A stretch of DNA of 64,000 nucleotides from an uncultured Actinomycetes bacterium (GTDB taxonomy: Bacteria; Actinomycetota; Acidimicrobiia; Acidimicrobiales; RAAP-2). Positions 27,216 through 35,011 of the stretch are shown here, piece after piece. Within the stretch, counting starts at the first letter, position 1. The number at the start of each line of letters is the position of its first letter. The position numbers were made by a program, and so were the translations under genes. Where the stretch lies: assembly GCA_903924205.1 (NCBI GenBank), contig CAIYAP010000003.1, forward strand, positions 20,040 to 84,039, read 5' to 3'. The notes below the pieces were generated by a model. That model made no database searches. It was given only the letters and a program-made list of their open reading frames with translations, and was not told where the DNA came from.

Positions 27216-27809
27216 ATGACCTCCGCCAGCCCCCGTACCTACGCCCCGCGCATCCCTCGAGAGGAAGCGGAACGGCGCATTGTGGAGTCGGCCATTGAAT
27301 TGTTGCGGTCCGGGGATTTCAGCGAGGTCTCCTCGCGCAAAATCGCCGAGCGCGCGGGAGTCCACGCACCCACTATCGCTCGCTATTTCGGATCCATGAC
27401 CGGGCTCTTTGCGGTGGTGGCTCATGAACTCGCCGAACGCAACCTCACCGCCTTCCCCGATGCGATCAACGAGGTGGTCAACGACTCTGACCTCATGCTG
27501 CGCTCGCGTTTAGTGGCGTGGTGCCTCTTTCATGGCGCGTCTCCGGAGCTGTTTATGACCTCTCGCGCGACACCGGGTGGTCGAAGCCTGCTCCAACGGC
27601 AAGAAGGGTTTGCGAAGGTGTCCCCCCGCACGACCGCGGCCATCACCGAGATTTCTCGGTTCGCTTTCGAAGGTTTCGCCATCATGGGCCAGACCCATGA
27701 GTTTTCGCCGGAACAATTGGCCGACACCTTGGCCTTGATTCAAGAAATCCGGCGGCACTTGCCGGAGGTGGAGCGATCACTCGGCTGGGACCAGCCGAGC
27801 ACGGCTTAG
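27216..27809 (+). CDS. TetR-family transcriptional regulator
   Basis: The 197-residue protein has the N-terminal TetR helix-turn-helix (about residues 18-62: AERRIVESAIELLRSGDFSEVSSRKIAERAGVHAPTIARYFGS). A helical ligand-binding domain follows. It is divergent from the large FnIII gene, with 123 bp between starts, so it might control that gene. Its 3' end overlaps the opposite-strand VOC/SnoaL gene by 4 bp. The inducer is unknown. Confidence 0.88.
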   Translation: MTSASPRTYAPRIPREEAERRIVESAIELLRSGDFSEVSSRKIAERAGVHAPTIARYFGSMTGLFAVVAHELAERNLTAFPDAINEVVNDSDLMLRSRLVAWCLFHGASPELFMTSRATPGGRSLLQRQEGFAKVSPRTTAAITEISRFAFEGFAIMGQTHEFSPEQLADTLALIQEIRRHLPEVERSLGWDQPSTA

Positions 27810-28543
27810 GTCTCGTTCGAGCCCTCACGGTAGGTCTTCACGGATGTGATGAGGCCAGCATCCACACTCAACGCAATCGCGATATCAAACTCCAGCGACT
27901 GGCCGGCCACGTGCAAAATCTCGTGGATTTCTGCCATGGCGTGACGGCCGTCCACCACGACACTCGTGATGGTGATCTCCGGCTTCCAGCTCCAAAATCC
28001 CGCATCAAAGAGCTCTCGCACTTCGGAGATGCCTGACATCACGTCGCTGCCGGTGGACCACGCCACGTCAGAACTGAGCGTCGCGAAGAAGGCGTCGGCG
28101 TCGTGGCGAGCGAGAGCCTCGAAGTGTCGCGACACGACAGTTCGCGTGCCGGAGTGCTCCTCGAGATCTTCAATCAAATCCCAGCGATTCCCGTATTTGT
28201 CACGAAAGACGCAGACCCATCCGTAGACCTCGTGGCGAGGGCTTTCTTCGAAGTGAACGCCACGTTCCGAAAGACGAGCGTGGTAACCGTGGAAGTCGGT
28301 GGTGTAGAGGAAGTAGGCCACCCGACCACCGGCCGCCTTACCGAGGTGGGCAACCTGCTCGTCGTTGCTGGGCAGGGCCAACAAGAGGCGCCCCGCCTGC
28401 CGACCGCTCTCGACGATGACCCATCGCTTGGAATCACTGAGCGGCGTGTCGTCGACGAGCGTGAACTCCAGTGTGTTCGTGAAATACGAGATCGCGTCGT
28501 CGTAGTCGTCAACCAGAAACGTGGTGTGGGGCAAGCGCAGCAT
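27806..28543 (-). CDS. VOC (glyoxalase-like) / SnoaL-like fusion protein
   Basis: The 245-residue protein has two parts. Residues about 1-130 form a VOC domain (RLPHTTFLVDDYDDAISYFTNTLEFTL..., ending with the Y-G-N-R-W-D-L-I-E strand whose Glu is a usual metal ligand). Residues about 135-245 form a SnoaL/NTF2-like domain (VVSRHFEALARHDADAFFATLSSDVAWSTGSDVMSGISEVREL). The fusion suggests a small-molecule isomerase, lyase or resistance protein, but neither half shows a diagnostic active site that I can assign. Confidence 0.78.
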   Translation of the reverse strand: MLRLPHTTFLVDDYDDAISYFTNTLEFTLVDDTPLSDSKRWVIVESGRQAGRLLLALPSNDEQVAHLGKAAGGRVAYFLYTTDFHGYHARLSERGVHFEESPRHEVYGWVCVFRDKYGNRWDLIEDLEEHSGTRTVVSRHFEALARHDADAFFATLSSDVAWSTGSDVMSGISEVRELFDAGFWSWKPEITITSVVVDGRHAMAEIHEILHVAGQSLEFDIAIALSVDAGLITSVKTYREGSNET

Positions 28544-28577
28544 CGCGAAACCTTAGTCAGCGCCGCCGGGGTTCTCG

Positions 28578-29264
28578 CTAGGCGCGAGTGGCGACCGCGA
28601 CGACGAGCTGGCCCAGCTCGTCGGTGTGGCTGAAGAAAGGGGAGTGATCACTGGCCAGGCGGAGCACCTCGGTGCAACGAGTAGCCATCTGCTCTTGGGC
28701 AAAGAGGGGGATGGCCTGATCGTTGGTGCACAGCACGTACGTGGACGGAATTTCTCGCCACGCCACCTCGGTGACGGGTTGCATGAACGACGACATGCTC
28801 TGGGTGCGCAACGCGGCACTGGCTTGGGCAGCGATGTCTGGTGAACACTCGTTGTAAAACACGTCGGCGGGGGTTCCCGCCGTGAGACGCTCGCCATCGG
28901 CGCTGCGAATCCACCACGGTGGGTCCATCGAACCACAGGCGGCGAATAGCGACTCGCCCTCGTCGAGAACAAACGCGGTGAGGTAGATGATGCGCGAGAC
29001 GTTCGTCAGTCCGACGAGCGCTTGAGTGGTCACGACACCGCCATAGGAGTGTGCGAGCACGACGCAGTCACCATCGAGGGAGGTCACGGCCTCGCGCAGG
29101 AGGGCGGCATCGCGGTACAGGTCCCCGATGGGTTCGCCGTCGTGAGCGACGCTCGTGAGCTCCACGGTGGACGAGGTGACGCCGCGTGCGGCGAGAATGG
29201 CGCGCACCTCATCGAAGCCCGAACCGTGGTGCCAAGCGCCATGTACCAAAAGAATGTGAGGCAT
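28578..29264 (-). CDS. Alpha/beta hydrolase (salicylate esterase-like)
   Basis: The 228-residue cytosolic hydrolase lacks a signal peptide. The nucleophile elbow is AHSYGG (G-x-S-x-G type) at about residues 70-75, the N-terminal oxyanion region is LLVHGAWHHG and the catalytic His lies in SDHSPFF near the C-terminus. It resembles the methylesterase/hydroxynitrile lyase-like branch (PF12697). The substrate is unknown. It lies 34 bp upstream of the VOC/SnoaL gene on the same strand. Confidence 0.85.
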   Translation of the reverse strand: MPHILLVHGAWHHGSGFDEVRAILAARGVTSSTVELTSVAHDGEPIGDLYRDAALLREAVTSLDGDCVVLAHSYGGVVTTQALVGLTNVSRIIYLTAFVLDEGESLFAACGSMDPPWWIRSADGERLTAGTPADVFYNECSPDIAAQASAALRTQSMSSFMQPVTEVAWREIPSTYVLCTNDQAIPLFAQEQMATRCTEVLRLASDHSPFFSHTDELGQLVVAVATRA

Positions 29265-29365
29265 GCGCGGAGATTAATGCCGAGCCGCAGGGGCGTAAAG
29301 TCCAGCACGACGTGCGACGGCCACGGCGAGAAAGTAATTATTGAAGCCCGATGACGAATGAGGAG

Positions 29366-29974
29366 CTATTTTTCCTCGTCGCGGCCGAAATACATATTAA
29401 AAATGGCCTCGATGGCCAATGCGTTCCAATCAGCCTGAAAGTCCTCATCAGCCCATGATTCAATGAGGACGCGTGAGTTAATGATGCCGTAGTACAAGAG
29501 ACAGGCGGCCTGAGTATTGAGTCCAGGTCGCAACCATCCTCGCTCTTGGGCGATTATCAAGATTCCCCCAATAGCCGCACTGGTCTCGCGATGGATAAGT
29601 TCCAATTGGTGAGCGAGATCAGGACGCCGATATGAAGCGCCGAGCGCGCTCGCTCGACTCATGCGGCGATCAAAGAATTCGGGAGTGAGAAACGAGTCAA
29701 ACACGGGCCTCACCGTGGCCTTGAGGTCATCCACGCTCTGGGCATCAGCCAACATTCTCGTCAATTCCGGTAGTGAGGCGATCATGGAGCGGCGGTATTG
29801 CTCTGCACGAGCGGCCGTCACCAATCCCTCACGATCGCTGAAGTAATGACGCACCATCGCCACCGATAAACCCGCCGCCGCGGCCACTTCACGAACGTGA
29901 AGCTCGGCTTCGCCACTTTCATCGATGATGGAGATGGCTGCTTCCAGGAGGCGTTGTCGGCTTGATTGGGGCAC
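29366..29974 (-). CDS. TetR-family transcriptional regulator
   Basis: The 202-residue protein starts at GTG 29974 (VPQSSRQRLLEAAISIIDESGEAELHVREVAAAAGLSVAMVRHYFSDREGLV), a clear TetR helix-turn-helix, followed by an effector domain. A longer frame up to 30100 would run over the adjacent FnIII/OmpA-like remnant and was rejected. The alpha/beta hydrolase and VOC/SnoaL genes lie downstream on the same strand and may be its targets. Confidence 0.85.
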   Translation of the reverse strand: MPQSSRQRLLEAAISIIDESGEAELHVREVAAAAGLSVAMVRHYFSDREGLVTAARAEQYRRSMIASLPELTRMLADAQSVDDLKATVRPVFDSFLTPEFFDRRMSRASALGASYRRPDLAHQLELIHRETSAAIGGILIIAQERGWLRPGLNTQAACLLYYGIINSRVLIESWADEDFQADWNALAIEAIFNMYFGRDEEK

Positions 29975-30035
29975 GGCGGAATCGTACTGTGCGACTCTCA
30001 GGGGACTTCTTAGGATTCCGCGACGGTGACGATAA

Positions 30036-30503
30036 TTTTCGTCAGACCCGAGTAAAGCGGCCCTGACCTGTTCGGTATCCGGTCTGAAGCCGCGCATCAA
30101 CTACACCTACACGGTGATCGCGGTGAATTCCGTGGGTGTCAACAAGCCGCGTCTCGCTCGTCGTGCGATTGACACCAACATCCGCATTGCGACCTTTGCG
30201 GTGGGCAAGACCACTATGTGGTCGGGTCTCTACCGCCAGGCCTACATCACTGCGTTCTACATCAAGAAGTTCAAGTTCACCAGCGTGACCATTACTGGTT
30301 ACGCGAACTTTGGCGGCAGCCGCGCGACGGTCTTGGCCTACACCCAGGCTCGCGCTCTGACGGTGGCCAACTACTTGAACCGCGTGCTCTCCTCGATGCA
30401 CGTGACGGGCGTCACGTTGACCGCCGTGGGAAATGGCACTCGCCTCGTCGGTCGTAGCAGCAAGCTCAACCGCTCAGTGACCGCACTGCTCAGCTACAAG
30501 TAA
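30036..30503 (+). pseudogene. C-terminal remnant of an FnIII/OmpA-like surface protein
   Basis: The frame is open from a TAA at 30033 to 30503. It begins in the middle of an FnIII domain (…CSVSGLKPRINYTYTVIAVNSVG) and continues into an OmpA-like region (VTITGYANFGGSRATVLAYTQARALTVANYL). That region matches the C-terminal domain of the large protein at 23514. The usual upstream part is missing, no start with a ribosome site fits, and a TetR gene lies immediately before it on the other strand. It is therefore the 3' end of a gene broken by deletion or rearrangement. A strong terminator follows. A GTG at 30114 could still allow a 129-residue product. Confidence 0.65.
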
Positions 30504-30518
30504 CAACTCCGAATCAGC

Positions 30519-30552
30519 ACACTGCCCCCGGCCGAATGGCCGGGGGCAGTGT
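30519..30552 (+). terminator. Stem-loop terminator after the FnIII/OmpA-like remnant
   Basis: Perfect 15-bp arms (ACACTGCCCCCGGCC / GGCCGGGGGCAGTGT) have loop GAAT and are followed by TGTTGT. It sits 16 bp after the TAA of the remnant. This is further evidence that the remnant keeps the 3' end of a once complete gene. Confidence 0.8.
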
Positions 30553-30606
30553 TGTTGTACAGGTAGAGCGACGTGGGACTTGCAGTAATCCACGTATCGT
30601 GAGGCG

Positions 30607-31527
30607 GTGCTTGGATACCCCTCACGACGCCGAGCCGTGGTGACTACCGTGGCCATGATGATGATGGGCCTCACCGTGAGTGCAACGGGAGGCGCTACGT
30701 CGCCTGCGACCGTCTCTGGTGATGCGCATCCACCATTTACAACGGCTCTGATGAATTATCTGCACTCGCGTGTCGGCACCATCACTATGACGTTGCACGA
30801 TGTGATCAACCAACAAACTTGGTATCTCAACGCCGATCAGTCGCATCACGCCAACAGCATCATCAAAGTGGACATCTTGGCTGCTTACTTGTATCAGGTA
30901 CAAGGAACGCATCTACCGATCTCGGCGGATAATCGTCTGCGGCTCGCGCGCATGATTGAAGACAGTAACAACGACGATGCCACCTACTTTTACAAAATCA
31001 TCGGCTCGTGCCAGGGACTGACCCGCTTCAACTCTCTGATCCCGCTGCGAGCGACGGTGCCGGTCTGCCCGTCAGCCACTTTCTATGGCTGGGGGCTGAC
31101 CGCAACCACGGCGAGTGACCAAGTAACCATCATGAATCTGTTCGCTCCCGGATCGACTCTTTTGACCGTGGGGTCGCAAAATCTCGGGCTGTCGTATCTC
31201 ACCCATGTGTCACCGTCGACGACGTGGGGCGTGGGCTACGCACGCGCTAGAGGTGATGTCATCGCGTTTAAGAATGGATGGTCGCCACTCACCTCCTTGT
31301 CGAACTGGGAAATGAATTCTGTCGGCTGGGTTGTTGGCACGAACCGGAACTACCAGGTAGCGATTCTGATCAGCCGGAATCCCAGCTACGCGTATGGTGT
31401 GGCAACCCTCAATAATCTCTCTGAACTGCTGTACCAGGAGATGGGCAAAGTCGCCTATCGAACTCCCGTGTCGACAACAACGACAAGTTCGACAACCACC
31501 ACTACCTCGACAACGATTCCCGTCTAA
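30607..31527 (+). CDS. Exported class A beta-lactamase-like serine hydrolase
   Basis: The 306-residue protein has a signal peptide in its first about 30 residues. A class A beta-lactamase-type domain has S84-I-I-K87 as the SxxK motif, S120-N-N122 as the SxN motif and K222-N-G as the KTG-like box. The Glu166-type general base is not obvious, so a D,D-peptidase or non-lactamase role is possible. The last about 20 residues are a Thr/Ser tail (TTTTSSTTTTTSTTIPV), common in exported proteins of this genome. It starts at GTG 30607. Confidence 0.78.
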   Translation: MLGYPSRRRAVVTTVAMMMMGLTVSATGGATSPATVSGDAHPPFTTALMNYLHSRVGTITMTLHDVINQQTWYLNADQSHHANSIIKVDILAAYLYQVQGTHLPISADNRLRLARMIEDSNNDDATYFYKIIGSCQGLTRFNSLIPLRATVPVCPSATFYGWGLTATTASDQVTIMNLFAPGSTLLTVGSQNLGLSYLTHVSPSTTWGVGYARARGDVIAFKNGWSPLTSLSNWEMNSVGWVVGTNRNYQVAILISRNPSYAYGVATLNNLSELLYQEMGKVAYRTPVSTTTTSSTTTTTSTTIPV

Positions 31528-31532
31528 GCGGA

Positions 31533-31655
31533 CTACTTGTTGTCGCCGAGCAGTCCGGTCTTGTTGGTTTTCTTGGTGTGCTTCTCGAGGCGCTTTTCCT
31601 TGAGGGTCTTTCCGACCTTCTTATTGTTGCGCTGACTCGGTGACTTTTCAGCCAT
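31533..31655 (-). CDS. Small basic conserved protein (40 aa)
   Basis: The 40-residue, Lys-rich protein (MAEKSPSQRNNKKVGKTLKE..., ending KTGLLGDNK) matches a small actinobacterial protein type that I know only as hypothetical (MAEKSP…K-T-L-K-E-K-R). GAGGAAC precedes the ATG at 31655 by 4 bases. A longer frame from 31742 has no ribosome site. It is convergent with the beta-lactamase-like gene, 5 bp apart. Confidence 0.75.
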   Translation of the reverse strand: MAEKSPSQRNNKKVGKTLKEKRLEKHTKKTNKTGLLGDNK

Positions 31656-31814
31656 GGTGTTCCTCGTTTCCGGCGTCGCCACGATGACGACGTCACGATG
31701 GCTCAGCAAAGACGTCGTGCCTGCACGGCAACAGTTCATCACTGTTCACCCAAACGAGGCGGCTCTCCCAAGGAATCAACTCCACCTTAACCACCACCGC
31801 GTCTCTCGTACGGG

Positions 31815-31991
31815 TCAGCTACCTTCACCACATTCTCGAAGGTAGGCGTCGAGTCCGCCGATCACGGCCAAGGTGGCCCGCCATCGTTCTTCCTCGTGGG
31901 CGATGTCATCGGGGGTCATCGTCGCGCGCGCCGCACGGCGGATGTGGTCAATCGAGCGTGACTCAGCATCGTGTGTCGTCACGATTCCCAC
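31815..31991 (-). CDS. Possible small helical protein (58 aa)
   Basis: A short frame overlaps the end of the amidase gene by 13 bp and reads on to 31815 (VGIVTTHDAESRSIDHIRRA… DAYLRECGEGS). It looks helical and charged. A GTG at 32000 is an alternative start. No ribosome site or family could be recognised, so this is tentative. Confidence 0.35.
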   Translation of the reverse strand: MGIVTTHDAESRSIDHIRRAARATMTPDDIAHEEERWRATLAVIGGLDAYLRECGEGS

Positions 31992-33409
31992 CCCGTCCAC
32001 GGAGGGGAGATATATCCCATCGGAATGCCCGTGTCATCAAGTTGGCGTACGGCGGAGATGATGGCGTCTTCTCGGTGTGGGCGCGCAATCACGATCAGCC
32101 CCACGGGAAGTCCACCGTCAGTGGTGAAGGGCATGATGGCACTCGGCCAACCCACGGCGGACGTCAAGACGTCAAGGAAGGACGTATAGGTCGTCGGGTT
32201 ATCGTCTCCGTCACATCGCGGCGCCGCGCTCACGGCGATAGCGGCGGCCGCATCGGCATCGCCGAGCAGGGTGTCGAGAATCTCAGTGGCCTCACGCTCC
32301 GCCTCCTGGCGCGCCGTGTGCGCTTCAGCGAGAGAGACAGTGAGCGCGTGGCGGAAATTGTCGTAGGGGTACCAGTCTTCGAGGTCGAGGTACTGCATCT
32401 GCGAAAGGTCCTCGAGATTCGTTATGCCCGAATCTGCGCGCTGCTGGAGATAGCGATCGAGGTCGCGATGTAATTCTCCGACTAGTGCGGTGAAGAGGCG
32501 ATCGGAGAATCCGGGTGACGTGCGGGGAATCAAGCCGCGGGGAAATCGTTCCACGGTGGCCGCCAGGAACGCGCGGTAGTCATCACGCAGACTCTCGCTC
32601 GTCTGAGACGGGTCGTCGAGGTCCGCATCGTCCAAAAGCCGCACTCGCGAGGGCGACGAAGCCTGCAATGTGCGCCCCAACATGACGGACATCACGAGCT
32701 CGATGTCATCACTACTGCGCGCAAAGACCGCGGGCACATCTTGAACCGAGCTGTACGGAACCATGCCGGTGTTCGAGATGGCCCCGCGTGTCGCCTTCAT
32801 GGCGTAGACACCACAGTGTGATGCGGGGTAGGTCATCGACCCCACCGTCTCGGAGCCCAGCGCAATCGGAGCGAGACCCGCCGCCACCGCGGCCGCGCTG
32901 CCCGACGAAGACCCCCCGGGTGAATGGAGACGGTTCCACGGGTTCAGCGTCTGGCCGCCGCGGTGTGAGTAACCCTCGGGCAAAGTAGAGGAACCCGCCG
33001 CGGCCCATTCGCTGAGATTCGCACTGGCGATGAATATCGCCGCCGCGGAGCGAAGAGTGGCAACGCAGTCAGCATCTGCGGTCACTGTGTCATGAAAAAG
33101 GTCAGATCCGGCGCTGCTCATCCAGCCCGCCACTTCGATGTTGTCCTTCACGATGATGGGAATGCCCCACAGTGGACCGTGGGCCTCTGATTGCACGCTG
33201 AGAATATCGAGTCCCGATTCGTCGACATCAATCACCGCGTGCAGGGCGCTCGCTTCCGATTCAATCGCCTCAATACGAGTGAGCAGAATCCTCGCTAGGT
33301 CAGCGGGATGAAGGGAGAAGTCGCGATACGCCGCGACGAGTTCAGTGGCGGTGAGGCGTGACATGGCAAACGATTCGTCGTGGGGATCGTGATTATCGGT
33401 GAGGGTCAT
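31979..33409 (-). CDS. Amidase (amidase-signature family)
   Basis: The 476-residue enzyme has the amidase signature. The catalytic lysine is in IIVKDNIEV, the cis-serine in PGGSSSGSAAAVAAGLAP and the nucleophilic serine in LGSETVGSMTYPA (most relatives have D-T-G-G-S). It hydrolyses amide bonds of an unknown substrate. The acyl-peptide or indoleacetamide hydrolase type is possible, while GatA is less likely because GatB/C are not adjacent. Length is usual for the family. Confidence 0.88.
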   Translation of the reverse strand: MTLTDNHDPHDESFAMSRLTATELVAAYRDFSLHPADLARILLTRIEAIESEASALHAVIDVDESGLDILSVQSEAHGPLWGIPIIVKDNIEVAGWMSSAGSDLFHDTVTADADCVATLRSAAAIFIASANLSEWAAAGSSTLPEGYSHRGGQTLNPWNRLHSPGGSSSGSAAAVAAGLAPIALGSETVGSMTYPASHCGVYAMKATRGAISNTGMVPYSSVQDVPAVFARSSDDIELVMSVMLGRTLQASSPSRVRLLDDADLDDPSQTSESLRDDYRAFLAATVERFPRGLIPRTSPGFSDRLFTALVGELHRDLDRYLQQRADSGITNLEDLSQMQYLDLEDWYPYDNFRHALTVSLAEAHTARQEAEREATEILDTLLGDADAAAAIAVSAAPRCDGDDNPTTYTSFLDVLTSAVGWPSAIMPFTTDGGLPVGLIVIARPHREDAIISAVRQLDDTGIPMGYISPPWTGWES

Positions 33410-33424
33410 ATTGTTCCTTGCCGT

Positions 33425-33871
33425 TTAGTTATCGTCATCATCGACGAGGGACACCCACGTGGAGAGGTCCTCGGCCATGATGTAGTTCGTGCCCTGGCAG
33501 GCGGCGCATCCATCGTCGTCTGCACCCATGCACAGGGGACAAAAGATGATGCGGCGCTGGTCTTCGAGCAGGTAGATCAATTCGTCGTTCTGCCAATTGA
33601 TGGGTGAACCCAAGGGAACGAGCCGATTGATGACCTGTCGAACCTGATAGTCCACGGCACTACGGGCGGTGTCGTCATCCGACCAAATGTGCAGGTAATC
33701 ATCAGTAATGAGGCCCGTGGGGTCGGCCACCGCGAGGTGCGAGGCGACTTTCCAGTCCGGCATCGGCGAGAGCTCCACGGTGATGGTGCTGCCATCGGCC
33801 ATCGTGAGCGACGCGCTGAGGTCATCCACCCACTCGAGGTGGTAGTTATCGGTGACATCAAAGTCGGACAT
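33425..33871 (-). CDS. Zinc-ribbon-containing protein of unknown function
   Basis: The 148-residue acidic protein has a C-terminal four-cysteine motif (C111-P-L-C114…C122-A-A-C125) that likely binds zinc. The N-terminal part has alternating strands, and the C-terminus ends in DDDDN. AGGAGG lies 3 bases before ATG 33871; a longer frame from 34066 has no support. It follows the phosphatase gene by 7 bp on the same strand, so the two may work together. Confidence 0.72.
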   Translation of the reverse strand: MSDFDVTDNYHLEWVDDLSASLTMADGSTITVELSPMPDWKVASHLAVADPTGLITDDYLHIWSDDDTARSAVDYQVRQVINRLVPLGSPINWQNDELIYLLEDQRRIIFCPLCMGADDDGCAACQGTNYIMAEDLSTWVSLVDDDDN

Positions 33872-33878
33872 ATGCCTC

Positions 33879-34490
33879 CTAGTGACCCTGGCGAATGCGC
33901 CGGATAATGGTGTGAATATCAATGTGGTTCTCCTCGAACCACGTCGCCGCACGGTCGAGATCTTCGCCGATGTCGCTCTCGGAGCGACCGTGGCGTTCGC
34001 CCACGGCACGAATGGCGCTGTCGGCATAGATGATGCCGGCAATAGGTCGAGCGTTGCGAATGGCATTCAGGGCGTCAATGACATCCCAGCCCTGGTCGAG
34101 CAACATGGCGAAGGCCATGGATGGGCCGCGATTCACGCCCATGTGGCAGTGCACCATCACGCGCGCGCGGGGGTGTTCGAGGACTGAGTGGAGTGCCTCG
34201 ATGCCGGCCGCGAACCACTCGGCATCTTGCGAGCCGCCGTTGTCATGGGTGCCGAAGTAGTGGTAACGAATATCCGGAGCATTCTGGGCAACGAAGTCTT
34301 CGTCGGACCACTCACCGCGGAGATCAACGATGTCAGTCACGCCGGCGGCAACCCATTCATCGAGTTTGGCCGCGGCTTCGTCGCTATCCATGGGGAGGTC
34401 ACCAGAAATGGTGAGCCATTCGGTAATAGGGCACACTTCGCGGTGCCAGGTCACTATCGCACTGGGGCTTAAGGGGTTCGTGTCTTTCAT
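33879..34490 (-). CDS. Dual-specificity protein phosphatase family protein
   Basis: The 203-residue protein has the cysteine-phosphatase loop HCxxGxxR as H114-C115-H-M-G-V-N-R121, with a likely general acid Asp in THDNGG (D83). The layout is that of DUSP-type phosphatases acting on phospho-Ser/Thr/Tyr or other phosphate esters. The start ATG 34490 fits the domain border; a longer frame to 34685 was rejected because it overlaps the divergent gene's start. The next gene downstream encodes a zinc-ribbon protein. Confidence 0.85.
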   Translation of the reverse strand: MKDTNPLSPSAIVTWHREVCPITEWLTISGDLPMDSDEAAAKLDEWVAAGVTDIVDLRGEWSDEDFVAQNAPDIRYHYFGTHDNGGSQDAEWFAAGIEALHSVLEHPRARVMVHCHMGVNRGPSMAFAMLLDQGWDVIDALNAIRNARPIAGIIYADSAIRAVGERHGRSESDIGEDLDRAATWFEENHIDIHTIIRRIRQGH

Positions 34491-34581
34491 ACTTCGACGA
34501 TACGAAAGGGGTGTGACAGAGAACCGAGATAACGGGAGTTCGTGATAGTGATGCACGACACATATCACCGAGGAGTTAGCC

Positions 34582-35004
34582 ATGGATGTCAGTAACGCTG
34601 TCGAAGTAGATCCCACACAAGCACTGACGTTCTTCAGTGACGATGATCGCTCACCCATCGTGATGCTGAACTTGCTCAAGTTCAAAGAACGCGCCGACTA
34701 CGCCGATGAGAGTCTCAATGGCGTCAGCGGGCGTGAGGCGTACCTGCGTTACGGCGACTGCCTCGGTGGACCTGACGGCGTACTGGCACAATTCGGTGCG
34801 CGCATCATCTATTCGGGGGATGTCACCGGTCTCTTGTTGGGTGAGGTTGCTGAACCGTGGGATGCGGTGGCATTAGTGGAGTATCCCTCGACGAAGGCGA
34901 TGCTCGACATGGTGATGTCGGACGCCTACCGGGCAGTGGACCATCACCGCTACGCCGGACTTGCCGGTCAGCTCAACATCCGAACCCAGAGCATCGCTCG
35001 CTAG
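34582..35004 (+). CDS. DUF1330-type protein
   Basis: The 140-residue protein belongs to the dimeric alpha/beta-barrel (ferredoxin-like) DUF1330/EthD-like class: SPIVMLNLLKF…GREAYLRYG…VALVEYPSTKAMLDMVMSDAYRAVDHHRYAGL. Function is unknown for this family. GAGGAG occurs about 7 bases before ATG 34582. It is divergent from the phosphatase gene, 91 bp away, and ends 7 bp from the convergent heliorhodopsin gene. Confidence 0.82.
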   Translation: MDVSNAVEVDPTQALTFFSDDDRSPIVMLNLLKFKERADYADESLNGVSGREAYLRYGDCLGGPDGVLAQFGARIIYSGDVTGLLLGEVAEPWDAVALVEYPSTKAMLDMVMSDAYRAVDHHRYAGLAGQLNIRTQSIAR

Positions 35005-35011
35005 GCGAGGG

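Noticed and set aside
23514..27425. A longer start (to 27425) for the FnIII/OmpA-like protein
   Set aside because: The extension lacks a signal peptide and overlaps the divergent TetR gene, whereas the start at 27092 yields a normal signal peptide.
30607..31527. An antibiotic-resistance beta-lactamase
   Set aside because: SxxK, SxN and K-N-G motifs are present, but the general base of the omega loop is not clear. A peptidase or other serine hydrolase is equally possible.
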